From: Bacillus sp. NP157
Lineage (GTDB): Bacteria; Pseudomonadota; Gammaproteobacteria; Xanthomonadales; Rhodanobacteraceae
DNA length: 64,000 nucleotides
Reading direction: 5' to 3'
Assembly: GCA_018889975.1 (NCBI GenBank)
Contig: CP076546.1
Span: forward strand, 3,348,001-3,412,000
Each line of letters starts with the position of its first letter. Position 1 is the stretch's first letter. This document shows positions 46,263-54,170 of this stretch, piece after piece. Below the pieces are notes generated by a model. The model did not search any database. It was not told the origin of the DNA and saw nothing but the letters and a program-made list of their open reading frames with translations. The position numbers and the translations under genes were made by a program.

Positions 46263-48242
46263 TTACTGCGTGTAAACCGCCTGCACCGTGACGCCCGAAT
46301 AGGCCTTCACGCCGGTGACCTGGAGGTACCAGGTGCCGGTAGCCGGGGTGGCCTTGGTGTAGACCTCGGCGTTGCCCGTGCGGTTGGCGACGGCGGTGAA
46401 CGCGGTCGCGCCCGGTGCCTGCACCGCGATCGACACGTCACCCGAACCACCCGCGGTGCGGAACGTGAGCGTCTTGGCGCCGGCCGGAACCGACAACGCA
46501 TACACCCGCGTGCTGCCTGCGGCGCCGGCCTGGTTGGCGAGGCCAACGTTGTTGCCCAGGGCGATGGCGTCCGGGATGGCTGCGTGCCACGCCGTGTACT
46601 GCGCCTGCGTCTGCGCGTCGTTGAAGCACGCGTTGAGGCTGGTCAGCTGGGTCGGGGTGATCAGGCCGGAGTTACCGAGCGTGGTCGCGTAGGCACGGAT
46701 CGCCGTGCGGTAGGCAGCCAGCGTGGCGGCGTCGCCCGCGATGATCTTCGCGTTGGAGACCACGTTGGCACCGACGATCACGCCACCCGGAACGACGGTG
46801 GCGATGCCGGTGTCGCAGGTGAGCAGCTTCTGCGTGCCCGAAGCGAGCAGCCAGCCTTCATCCTTGAACAGCGCCGGGGTCAGGTCCACGTCGATCTGGC
46901 CCATCAGGTCCTGGTTGATCGCGTATTCCATGATCGCGTTCGGGGTGAGGCGGGTGTCGTAATGCGAGAACGACGAGCCCTGCGCCAGCACGGTCGGTGC
47001 ATAGAGCTGCACGTTGCCCTGTGCATCGGCACCGGCCAGGCCCGTGCCCTTGCCCACGGCACCGGTCAGGCCGGCGAGGTTGGCCTTGAGCTTGTTGCCA
47101 TCGACCTGGCTCACGGCGATCGTCGGGATGTTGATCGTCGTGGTCGGCGTACCACCCGGGGTGATCGCGCCTGCCTGGTTGTTGGCAACGAGCACCGCCT
47201 TGGCGCCCGCGGTCTGTGCAGCGGCCACCTTGTCGGTGAAGTTGCAGGTACCACGGTCGATCAGGGCGATCTTGCCGGCGATGGCCGAGGCATTGGTGAT
47301 CGCGGAGCAGGCATCGGCCGGAGCCGCCTGGACCACGGCACCGCTGAAGTTCGATGCCGTGGCGAGCGGACCGAAGGCACCCTGCGAGTAGGTGTAGTCG
47401 CCGACGGCGGCGGCCGGGGCCGACACGTGGAAGACATCCGGCTGGCCGAGGGCGAGCGGCGCTTCCGCCTTCACGGTGGGGCCGGTGAAGACGAGGTTGC
47501 CGTCATCCAGCGCGGCCGTGACGCGCTCGGCGTTGGTCAGGTCGTACCACTTCTTCTGCTTCGTGTCGTTGTAGACGAAGCTCGAATAGATGTCGGGACG
47601 CGCCACGCCATCGCTGCCCACGTACGGCGAGCCGGTGGTCAGGCTGTTGAAGCCCGAGAAGCCCAGGCCGTGGGCCATTTCGTGCAGCACCACGTTGAGG
47701 AAGTTGATCGAACCGGCCGGCGTATTGCCGTCCAGGCCGTAGTACCACTTCGACCCCTCGAGGCAGCCGGTGGAACCCAGCGCACCGTTGAACTGGCTCT
47801 GGATGTCGGCTTCGCCCGGTGCGCCGTCTTCACCGCTGAGGGCGTCGAACAGGGCCGAGTGATACCAGGTGTTGCGGACGGCGCGTGCCGGCAGCGTGCT
47901 GGTGTTGTCGAAGTAGAAGATGTACGTCGTGCCCGACGAGCCGAGCACGCCCGAGGTGGCGTCGCAGGACAGCTTTTCGAACGTGGCGTTATTGGTGATG
48001 GTGACGTCGCTCTGCAGCACGGCACCCCAGACATCGGCGGCGAACTGGAACACGTTCAACGCCTGCTTGCCGACCGTGGTGCCGGGGTTGCCGCCCACCG
48101 GCGTCGCCGGCGTGGGGTCGTCGAGGCCCTTGCCGGTGCCCACGTCCTGGTTGACGATCTTGATCTCGGCCGCGCTGGCGCCCATCGCGCAGAACAGGCC
48201 AGCCGCGGCGAGCGCGGTGAACAGCATGTTGCGGCGGATCAT
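46263..48242 (-). CDS. Secreted PA-domain metalloprotease with C-terminal PPC-like domain
   Basis: A 659-residue secreted protein (signal MIRRNMLFTALAAAGLFCAMGASA). The zinc motif HEMAHGLGF lies at 187-195 (H187, E188, H191); the third ligand is not obvious. A PA (protease-associated) domain follows (GKIALIDRGTCNFTDKVAAAQTAGAKAVLVANN, about 320-355). The C-terminal ~90 residues form a PPC-like domain (SVPAGAKTLTFRTAGGSGDVSIAV, then GTWYLQVTG), a type often found on T2SS-exported proteases. It is a likely T2SS substrate, though this is inferred. Its start overlaps the small upstream gene by 4 bases. Confidence 0.85.
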   Translation of the reverse strand: MIRRNMLFTALAAAGLFCAMGASAAEIKIVNQDVGTGKGLDDPTPATPVGGNPGTTVGKQALNVFQFAADVWGAVLQSDVTITNNATFEKLSCDATSGVLGSSGTTYIFYFDNTSTLPARAVRNTWYHSALFDALSGEDGAPGEADIQSQFNGALGSTGCLEGSKWYYGLDGNTPAGSINFLNVVLHEMAHGLGFSGFNSLTTGSPYVGSDGVARPDIYSSFVYNDTKQKKWYDLTNAERVTAALDDGNLVFTGPTVKAEAPLALGQPDVFHVSAPAAAVGDYTYSQGAFGPLATASNFSGAVVQAAPADACSAITNASAIAGKIALIDRGTCNFTDKVAAAQTAGAKAVLVANNQAGAITPGGTPTTTINIPTIAVSQVDGNKLKANLAGLTGAVGKGTGLAGADAQGNVQLYAPTVLAQGSSFSHYDTRLTPNAIMEYAINQDLMGQIDVDLTPALFKDEGWLLASGTQKLLTCDTGIATVVPGGVIVGANVVSNAKIIAGDAATLAAYRTAIRAYATTLGNSGLITPTQLTSLNACFNDAQTQAQYTAWHAAIPDAIALGNNVGLANQAGAAGSTRVYALSVPAGAKTLTFRTAGGSGDVSIAVQAPGATAFTAVANRTGNAEVYTKATPATGTWYLQVTGVKAYSGVTVQAVYTQ

Positions 48243-48682
48243 TTCACCACCTCCGGCGCCTTCGGCGCAGCCTGTACGCCGTGGTCGTCGTGATGCACGT
48301 TGAGGCTGCCATCCGGCATGCGTTCGGCGACGACGCTGCTCATCAGTTCCTGCGGCACGCGGACGGCCTGGGCACGCACGCCATTACCCAGCGAGACGGT
48401 GCGGAAGGTGCTGCGCGCGTCGGCTGCCGTGCGCGGCTGTGCGCCCATCAGCGAAGCCTTGCTGCCATCGACCGCAAACGCCCGGGCCAGCGCCGAACGC
48501 TCTTCGGCGGTCGGCTCGCGCAGGCGGCCGGTGGACGGGTCGATCGCAACCTGCACGCCCTGGACCATGACGGTCTGCGGCGGGGCGGCCGTCGGTGCAT
48601 CGGCGGCGTGTACGGCCCCCGCGAGGGCGAAGACGCCCGTTAGCACCAGGCCCGCGGCCTGTGCCAGTGTTCGTGAATACAT
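48239..48682 (-). CDS. Small secreted protein coupled to the metalloprotease
   Basis: A 147-residue secreted protein (signal MYSRTLAQAAGLVLTGVFALAGAVHA). The mature part is soluble, with VMVQGVQVAIDPSTGRLREPTAEERSALARAFA followed by RTVSLGNGVRAQAVRVPQELMSSV and a His/Asp-rich stretch NVHHDDHGVQ near the C-terminus. The VAIDPxTGRLRxPTxxE segment resembles what databases call post-PEP-CTERM-type or protease-associated small proteins, but I would not assign a function. Its stop overlaps the metalloprotease start (ATGA), so it may be a chaperone, inhibitor or co-secreted partner. Confidence 0.6.
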   Translation of the reverse strand: MYSRTLAQAAGLVLTGVFALAGAVHAADAPTAAPPQTVMVQGVQVAIDPSTGRLREPTAEERSALARAFAVDGSKASLMGAQPRTAADARSTFRTVSLGNGVRAQAVRVPQELMSSVVAERMPDGSLNVHHDDHGVQAAPKAPEVVK

Positions 48683-48803
48683 TGCCCTTACCTCCCTAAA
48701 ACGGCGGCGGGGACCCCTCCCCGTACGCCACGCCAGCGAAGACCCCCTCGCTGGCGGCTAACGAAAAGCCATCGGTGCGCCCCCTGGCGCTGGCTTTCCA
48801 GAA

Positions 48804-48826
48804 CCTGCCGGCACGTGGCCGGCAGG
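48804..48826 (-). terminator. Hairpin terminator after the subtilisin-like protease gene
   Basis: Nine-base stem CCTGCCGGC / GCCGGCAGG with a five-base loop; the reverse-strand tail (TTCTGGAAAG) is only weakly T-rich, so termination may be partial and leave downstream genes expressed. Confidence 0.55.
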
Positions 48827-48836
48827 CAGTCATGCG

Positions 48837-50795
48837 TTATGGCGAAACGAAACGGGCGAGCACGCTGACGTTGGCGTAGCTCGCCGGGCTGGTCACCGTG
48901 AGGTACCAGGTGCCGGCGGCCGGACGTGCAACGGTGACCGTCTCGTTGTTGGTGCCTTTCTTCGCCGACACCGTCTCGGTGCCGGCCGTGCCGTTCTTCA
49001 CCGCAATGGATACGTCGCCGGTGCCGCCGGACGTGGTGAAGACCAGCGTGCGTGCACCGGCCGGGACGTCGATCGCGTAGACCTTCGCCGAGCCGTCGCC
49101 GGACTGGCCGGTCGCCGCCACGCCGTTGGCGAGCGTCGTCGTGCCATCGCCCGGCGTGCCACCGTCGTCGTTGCCCAGTGCCTTGTTCACCGCGGCGTAG
49201 GCGTCGACGATGCCGGCACCGATCACCTTGTCCGGCGAGGACGGGAACGGATGCGCCGTCGAGGTAAGCAGTGTCTTGATGGCGGCAGGCGTCGGCGTCG
49301 GCAGGTTGGCTGCCTTCACCGCGGAAAGGATCAGCGCCACCGTGCCGGTGACGTGCGGCGTGGCCTGCGAGGTGCCGGCCATGCCGCCGTACGACGGCGT
49401 GGTCGGCTCGTGCGTGCCGGCATTGATCGCCGACCACGAGAAGCCTGCGTCGACGGTCGTCGTCGCGCTGCCTGCGTCGTTGGGATAGATGCCGCCGCCC
49501 GGCGCCGAAAGGGCCACCTTCGTGCCGTAGTTCGAGTAGTAGGCGCGCTTGCCGGTGATGCCGTTGGAGGCCACGGTGATGACCCCCGGGCAGCTCGACG
49601 GCGTGTAGTTCGCCGCATCGCCATTCGAGTTGCCGGCGGCAACCACGACGGTCGTGCCACGCGCGATCGCCGCGGTGATGGCGTCGGCGGTCACGGCGTC
49701 GTCGGCGCAGGAACCCGAGCCACCGAGGCTCATGTTGATGACCTGCGCCGGATGCGTGTTGTCGGGGACGCCGTCGACGTGGCCGCCGGATGCCCAGGTG
49801 ATGCCATCGGCGATGTCGGACGTGTAGCCACCGCAATGGCCGAGCACGCGCACCGGGAGCAGCTTCGCGTTGTAGGCGATGCCTGCCATGCCGGTCGTGT
49901 TGTTGGTCAGCTCGGCGATGTTTCCCGACACGTGCGTGCCATGCCAGCTGGAATCTTCCTGGCGATCGCCCTGCGACGGATCGATGCAGCCGCCGTTGGC
50001 GACGAGGTACTTGGCCTCGGTGGTCCAGTCGCCGGTATCCCAGCCGCCGGCTGCGCGGTCATCGGTCGCGCGACCGGAGACGAAACCATCCGAGATGAAA
50101 TCGTAACCAGCGTCAGCGAGCGAGAGGTCGATGTCCGGATGGCTGGTGATGCCCGTGTCGAGCACGGCCACGGTGATGCCGGTGCCGTCGGCCAGGTTCC
50201 ACGCGTTGGCGACGTTGCTGCCGCCCTTGTTCGCGTAGCTGCTGGTGTCGCTGCCGATCTTCTCCGCGGTGCCATCCGGTGCGCGGAAGTGCCACTGGTA
50301 GCGCGCGTAGTACGCGTCGTTGACGACCACCGGCGAGACCGCGGCCGCGGGCGTCGCGGGAATGTCACGAACCGCCTGCATCATCACGTCCGCTTCGACG
50401 TGCGCGACCGCGGGGTTGGCTGCGATCTGGCGGATCAGTGCATCGGCTTCCGTGCGCGACAGCTTGCGCGTGGTGCGCACGAGGTCGGCGCCGGTGCCCA
50501 GCTTGCGGCCGTAGATCGCGACCGGCGCGGCGGCCTTGCCGGCGCGCAGGGAACTGGTGGTGTTGGCGGCGCCTGCCAGCGCGGCACTGACGGCCTGCGT
50601 GGCGGCGGCATGGTTGCTGCGTTCCGTGCTGCCGTCACGATATTTGACGATGAAGCGGTCGTAGGTGCCGGAAGCACGCAAGGTGCCTACAGTGAACGTC
50701 GCCTTGGGTGCCATGGCGCCCGCTGCGAAAATGCCCGGCGTAAAGCCGAGGACCAGCGAGGCGACGAACGCACTCGCAGTGATGCGATTTCCCAT
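48837..50795 (-). CDS. Secreted subtilisin-like serine protease (S8 family) with PPC-like domain
   Basis: A 652-residue secreted protease. After the signal (MGNRITASAFVASLVLGFTPGIFA) there is a propeptide (about 30-150, ending AVAHVEADVMMQ, an I9-like pattern). The S8 catalytic domain has D213 (VAVLDTGI), H285 (HGTHVSGN) and S476 (GTSQATPH) intact. A threonine/glycine linker leads to a C-terminal PPC-like domain (DVPAGARTLVFTTSGGTGDVSIAV). All features point to an extracellular enzyme exported by the T2SS, but that route is inferred. The ATG at 50795 starts the signal; the open frame extends much further upstream. Confidence 0.93.
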   Translation of the reverse strand: MGNRITASAFVASLVLGFTPGIFAAGAMAPKATFTVGTLRASGTYDRFIVKYRDGSTERSNHAAATQAVSAALAGAANTTSSLRAGKAAAPVAIYGRKLGTGADLVRTTRKLSRTEADALIRQIAANPAVAHVEADVMMQAVRDIPATPAAAVSPVVVNDAYYARYQWHFRAPDGTAEKIGSDTSSYANKGGSNVANAWNLADGTGITVAVLDTGITSHPDIDLSLADAGYDFISDGFVSGRATDDRAAGGWDTGDWTTEAKYLVANGGCIDPSQGDRQEDSSWHGTHVSGNIAELTNNTTGMAGIAYNAKLLPVRVLGHCGGYTSDIADGITWASGGHVDGVPDNTHPAQVINMSLGGSGSCADDAVTADAITAAIARGTTVVVAAGNSNGDAANYTPSSCPGVITVASNGITGKRAYYSNYGTKVALSAPGGGIYPNDAGSATTTVDAGFSWSAINAGTHEPTTPSYGGMAGTSQATPHVTGTVALILSAVKAANLPTPTPAAIKTLLTSTAHPFPSSPDKVIGAGIVDAYAAVNKALGNDDGGTPGDGTTTLANGVAATGQSGDGSAKVYAIDVPAGARTLVFTTSGGTGDVSIAVKNGTAGTETVSAKKGTNNETVTVARPAAGTWYLTVTSPASYANVSVLARFVSP

Positions 50796-50956
50796 CTGCA
50801 CTACCCCTTGCCCGTGGTACTGCTGAGGCGGCCGGTTGCCGGCTGCCATCCCTTTCTGACACCTGTGACAGGCGTCCCCTGCGCGAAAAGCGTGAGATCC
50901 TTCTGAACTGCCTCCGTGGCGGCGTGGAATCGACGATTCGTGATGCCCGTCACACG

Positions 50957-50986
50957 AACCTAGCAGCATGAAAATACGAACGTCAA
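50957..50986 (-). promoter_or_regulatory. Possible sigma-70-like promoter of the S8 protease
   Basis: On the reverse strand a TTGACG (50986-50981) is followed 18 bases later by TAGGTT (50962-50957), about 160 bases before the start codon. The 346-base gap between this gene and tatD is AT-rich and otherwise featureless. Confidence 0.4.
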
Positions 50987-51142
50987 TAATTCGACGCATG
51001 AAACTGTGTCAGCCAAACGGACTAGCCCAATTTCTTGCGGCAAACTGCGTTCGGACGGCCATACATGTTTTAATTCATGGCTTTGCGTGGCGATAACGCA
51101 TCACCCATCGCCGCTTCCAATTATTTCAATGCGAAAGAAATC

Positions 51143-51937
51143 ATGGACTTGATCGACATCGGTGCGAACCTCACGCACGAATCTTTTCGAACTGACTTCG
51201 ATGACGTGATGGCCCGTGCGCAGGCGCATGGCGTGGGTCGAATGATCGTCACCGGGGCCTCGCGCGAAGGCAGCGAGCACGCACTGGCGCTTGCCCAGGC
51301 AAGCAACGGGCGGCTTTTTGCCACGGCTGGCGTGCATCCCCACCATGCCGTCGACTACGACGATGCCACCGACGCGCTATTGCGTCGCCTCGCGGCCGAG
51401 CCCGAGGTGCGTGCCGTGGGCGAGACTGGGCTCGACTACAACAGAAATTACTCACCCCGCGACGTCCAGCGCGTCGTCTTCGAGCGCCAGCTGGCGATTG
51501 CCGCCGAGTTCGGCATGCCGCTGTTTTTGCACCAACGCGATGCACACCACGACTTCGTTGCGCTATTACGGCGCTATCGCGACCGCGTACCGGCCGCCGT
51601 CGTCCACTGCTTCACCGACACGAGCGAGGCCCTGCGCGACTACCTCGACCTGGATTGCCATATCGGCATCACCGGATGGATCTGCGACGAACGCCGCGGT
51701 GCGCACCTGCGTGAACTGGTGAAACTGATCCCGGCGAACCGCTTGATGCTCGAGACCGATGCCCCGTACCTGCTCCCGCGCACGCTGCGGCCGATGCCGA
51801 AAGATCGCCGCAACGAGCCGATGTACCTGGCGCACATCCGCGACGAAGTGGCGAAAGACCGTGGCGAAACGCGCGACGCGGTCACCGAGGCATCGACGCG
51901 CACCGCCGAAGCCTTCTTCGGCCTAACCCCCGTGTAG
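51143..51937 (+). CDS. tatD: TatD family metal-dependent nuclease
   Basis: A 264-residue TIM-barrel hydrolase of the TatD family (metal-dependent DNase/phosphoesterase). The metal ligands are recognisable: an atypical N-terminal motif IDIGANLTHESF (many members have DSHCHL), the conserved GVHPHHA, GETGLDYNR, LHQRDAHHDF, VHCFTD and the late ETDAPYLLPR. The longer TatD type (with GANLTH) is the classical E. coli TatD. The ATG at 51143 begins the conserved domain; 22 codons upstream in frame are not used. The stop codon TAG lies inside a REP-like repeat. Confidence 0.88.
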   Translation: MDLIDIGANLTHESFRTDFDDVMARAQAHGVGRMIVTGASREGSEHALALAQASNGRLFATAGVHPHHAVDYDDATDALLRRLAAEPEVRAVGETGLDYNRNYSPRDVQRVVFERQLAIAAEFGMPLFLHQRDAHHDFVALLRRYRDRVPAAVVHCFTDTSEALRDYLDLDCHIGITGWICDERRGAHLRELVKLIPANRLMLETDAPYLLPRTLRPMPKDRRNEPMYLAHIRDEVAKDRGETRDAVTEASTRTAEAFFGLTPV

Positions 51938-52028
51938 GAGCGCACCTGTGCGCGACAGCTTTTTTGCAGAGTCATAGCCTGGGAGCGATGGTTTTTCGCG
52001 AAACCATCGCGCGCAGGCGCGCTCCTAC
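51933..52028. repeat. Inverted pair of REP-like palindromes overlapping the tatD stop
   Basis: The forward copy (51933-51956, variant core GGAGCGCACCTGTGCGCGA) contains the tatD stop codon in its conserved GTGTAG start. The reverse full copy lies at 52006-52028, 16 bases from the end of the convergent antiporter gene. Inside the spacer is a second hairpin GATGGTTTTTCGCGAAACCATC. Confidence 0.85.
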
Positions 52029-52043
52029 AAAAGCGGCATCGTG

Positions 52044-53702
52044 TCAGCCCGAGTGCAGCCCGGTCAACGCAGCCTCGGCCAGGTCGAGCTCGCGCACCAG
52101 CGTGCGCAGGGTCTCGTCGTTGATGCTGTGGTCGCGGCGCATGTCGTACAGCTGCCTGCGCTCGGCGCGTAACGCGGCAAGCCGCATCACCCTCTCCGTG
52201 CCCGCTTCCGCGCGCGCCTTCTCGGGGATGTCGCCTTCCTCGCCCGCGGCCTCCATGCGCTGCTGGTAATCGGACATCACCCGAGCGGCCACGCGCGAGG
52301 CGAGCGCGATGGCGTCGGCATCGCCGCCGTCCTCCACCTTCTGCTGCTCGGCGGCGATGCCACGCAATGCAGCTTCCGCCGCCAGCGCACGCGCCATGCG
52401 CTCTTCGCGCACGCGTGGATCCTCACCGGGCAGCTTCAGCCCCTTGACCGACAGCGGCAGGCCCACCGAGCCAAGCAACAACGTGCAGAGGATCACGCCG
52501 GTGGCCAGGAAAATCATCAGGTCACGGACCGGAAACGGTACGTCGGCGGATTTCATCAGCGGCAGCGAGAGCACACCCGCCATGGTGATGGCACCGCGCA
52601 CGCCGGCCAGCGCCGTCGTCCACATCAGGCGCGTGCCGACCTTCGGTCGTTGCTTGCCATGGGCCAGCGCCCGCATCAGCACGAAGCGCAGCGACACCCA
52701 CACCCAGATGAAGCGCAGGATGACCAGCGCCAGCGTGATGGCGACGATGTAGCCGGCGAGATACCACATCTCGCCGCCACCCGCCTGCGCAAGATCCAGC
52801 TTCGCGCCATCCACGATGCCGGGCAGCTGCATGCCGAGCAGCAGGAAGATCAGGCCGTTGAACACGAACTCGATCATCGACCACACCGCGCTGTTCTGCA
52901 TGCGCGTGGCGACATAGCCACCCTTGAGCACGTCGGTGTAGTTCATCATCATGCCGGCGACGACGGCGGCAAGGATGCCCGACACCTCGAAGTGCTCGGC
53001 GAGCAGGTAGGCGGCGAACGGCAGCAACAGCAGCAACGCGACCTGGCTGGCCGGATCGACTTCGCCACTCCAGCGCACGAGGCGACGGCGGAACATCCCG
53101 AAGACATACGCCACCAGCGCGCCGGCCGCGACGCCACCCAGCGCCATGACGGCAAACTGCCCGGAGGCCCGCGCAAGCGAGAACGTCCCGGTCAATTCCG
53201 CCGCCACGGCGAACTGCAGCGCGACGAGGCCGGACGCATCGTTCAACAAGGCTTCGCCCGAAAGGATATGCATCAGGCGAGGCGGCATCCGCGTCCCACC
53301 CGTCACCGCGGAGGTCGCCACCGCATCGGTCGGCGACAACACGGCCGCGAGGGCGAAGGCGACCGCCAGCGGCACGGTCGGGATCATCCAGTGCACGAAG
53401 TAACCGACGCCGACGATGGTGAAGAACACCAGGCCCACGGCCAGCGCGAGGATCGGTCCGCGCATCAGGAACAGTTCGCGCTTGGGAATGCGCCAGCCGT
53501 CGGCAAACAGTAAGGGCGGAATGAACAACAGGAAGAACAGGTCGGGGTCGAATTCGACATGCACGCCGAACGGACGTGCGAGCAAGGCGCCCAGCACGAT
53601 CTGTACGACAGGCAGTGGAAGGCGCACGGGAAGGAGGCGGACGACGGCGCCGGAAAGCGACACGACGAGCAGGAGGACGAGGATAGTGATGACGATGGAC
53701 AT
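52044..53702 (-). CDS. Na+/H+ antiporter (CPA1, NhaP/YjcE-like)
   Basis: A 552-residue inner-membrane antiporter with 11-12 predicted helices. The CPA1 signature is visible: FALAAVLSPTDAVATSAV (ion-binding aspartate), LSGEALLNDASGLV (the ND pair), and ALAGVRGAITMAGVLSLP in the C-terminal half. After the last helix a cytoplasmic tail of about 140 residues is helical and charged (EERMARALAAEAALRGIAAEQQKVEDGG), a regulatory domain as in YjcE/NhaP. It exports sodium or potassium in exchange for protons. It converges with tatD across a REP pair. Confidence 0.92.
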   Translation of the reverse strand: MSIVITILVLLLVVSLSGAVVRLLPVRLPLPVVQIVLGALLARPFGVHVEFDPDLFFLLFIPPLLFADGWRIPKRELFLMRGPILALAVGLVFFTIVGVGYFVHWMIPTVPLAVAFALAAVLSPTDAVATSAVTGGTRMPPRLMHILSGEALLNDASGLVALQFAVAAELTGTFSLARASGQFAVMALGGVAAGALVAYVFGMFRRRLVRWSGEVDPASQVALLLLLPFAAYLLAEHFEVSGILAAVVAGMMMNYTDVLKGGYVATRMQNSAVWSMIEFVFNGLIFLLLGMQLPGIVDGAKLDLAQAGGGEMWYLAGYIVAITLALVILRFIWVWVSLRFVLMRALAHGKQRPKVGTRLMWTTALAGVRGAITMAGVLSLPLMKSADVPFPVRDLMIFLATGVILCTLLLGSVGLPLSVKGLKLPGEDPRVREERMARALAAEAALRGIAAEQQKVEDGGDADAIALASRVAARVMSDYQQRMEAAGEEGDIPEKARAEAGTERVMRLAALRAERRQLYDMRRDHSINDETLRTLVRELDLAEAALTGLHSG

Positions 53703-53780
53703 AGGGTCGAACGCTACCGAGCGAGGGGGTCGAAGGGCAAGCCGAAAGCCCGGTGAAAGCGTGTTTTCTTGCGTCTTTTT

Positions 53781-53822
53781 CGTAAGTTCCTGCGTAGGAT
53801 TTATTCCTATTGTTCCCTTACG
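53781..53822. promoter_or_regulatory. Nested dyad-symmetric element between the antiporter and TonB receptor genes
   Basis: An inner dyad TAGGA-TTTAT-TCCTA (53795-53809) is framed by outer arms CGTAAG (53781-53786) and CTTACG (53817-53822) sharing nearly the same centre. It sits 93 bases upstream of the antiporter start and about 375 bases upstream of the receptor start. The pattern suggests a two-fold-symmetric regulator site or a cruciform. In the rest of the 467-base gap I see no open reading frame worth calling. Confidence 0.4.
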
Positions 53823-54170
53823 GGACGGGGGTTTACGTTGTTTTTACGCGCCGGTTTCCGGTGCTGTCGACAGCGCGCCCCAGGGGATCCAAAAAAGGGC
53901 CGCCGCGGCTTTAACGGCAAAACCATCTGTCGTCTCTTTGGGGAATCCAACATGCCAGCCAAGCTCAGGTTTGTACTCCCTTCCAAAGGCGTGCGTGTCA
54001 GCCCGCCTTGACCGCGTGATGCCGTCAGCCCGCCAGAAGGCAGGCGGCACCGCGTAATCGTGTCCTTTCGATCAGCCCGCCGCACTCGCGGCGAACATCC
54101 ACGTGCCGCGTGGATGCGGGCCCGTTCGTTCCGCCATTTGTCACAAGCGTCCTTTAGGAGGGTAGGTCAA

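Noticed and set aside
53941-54011. A short frame beginning ATGCCAGCCAAGCTC upstream of the first receptor as a leader peptide
   Set aside because: It is under 25 codons, has no clear ribosome site, and nothing downstream suggests an attenuator.
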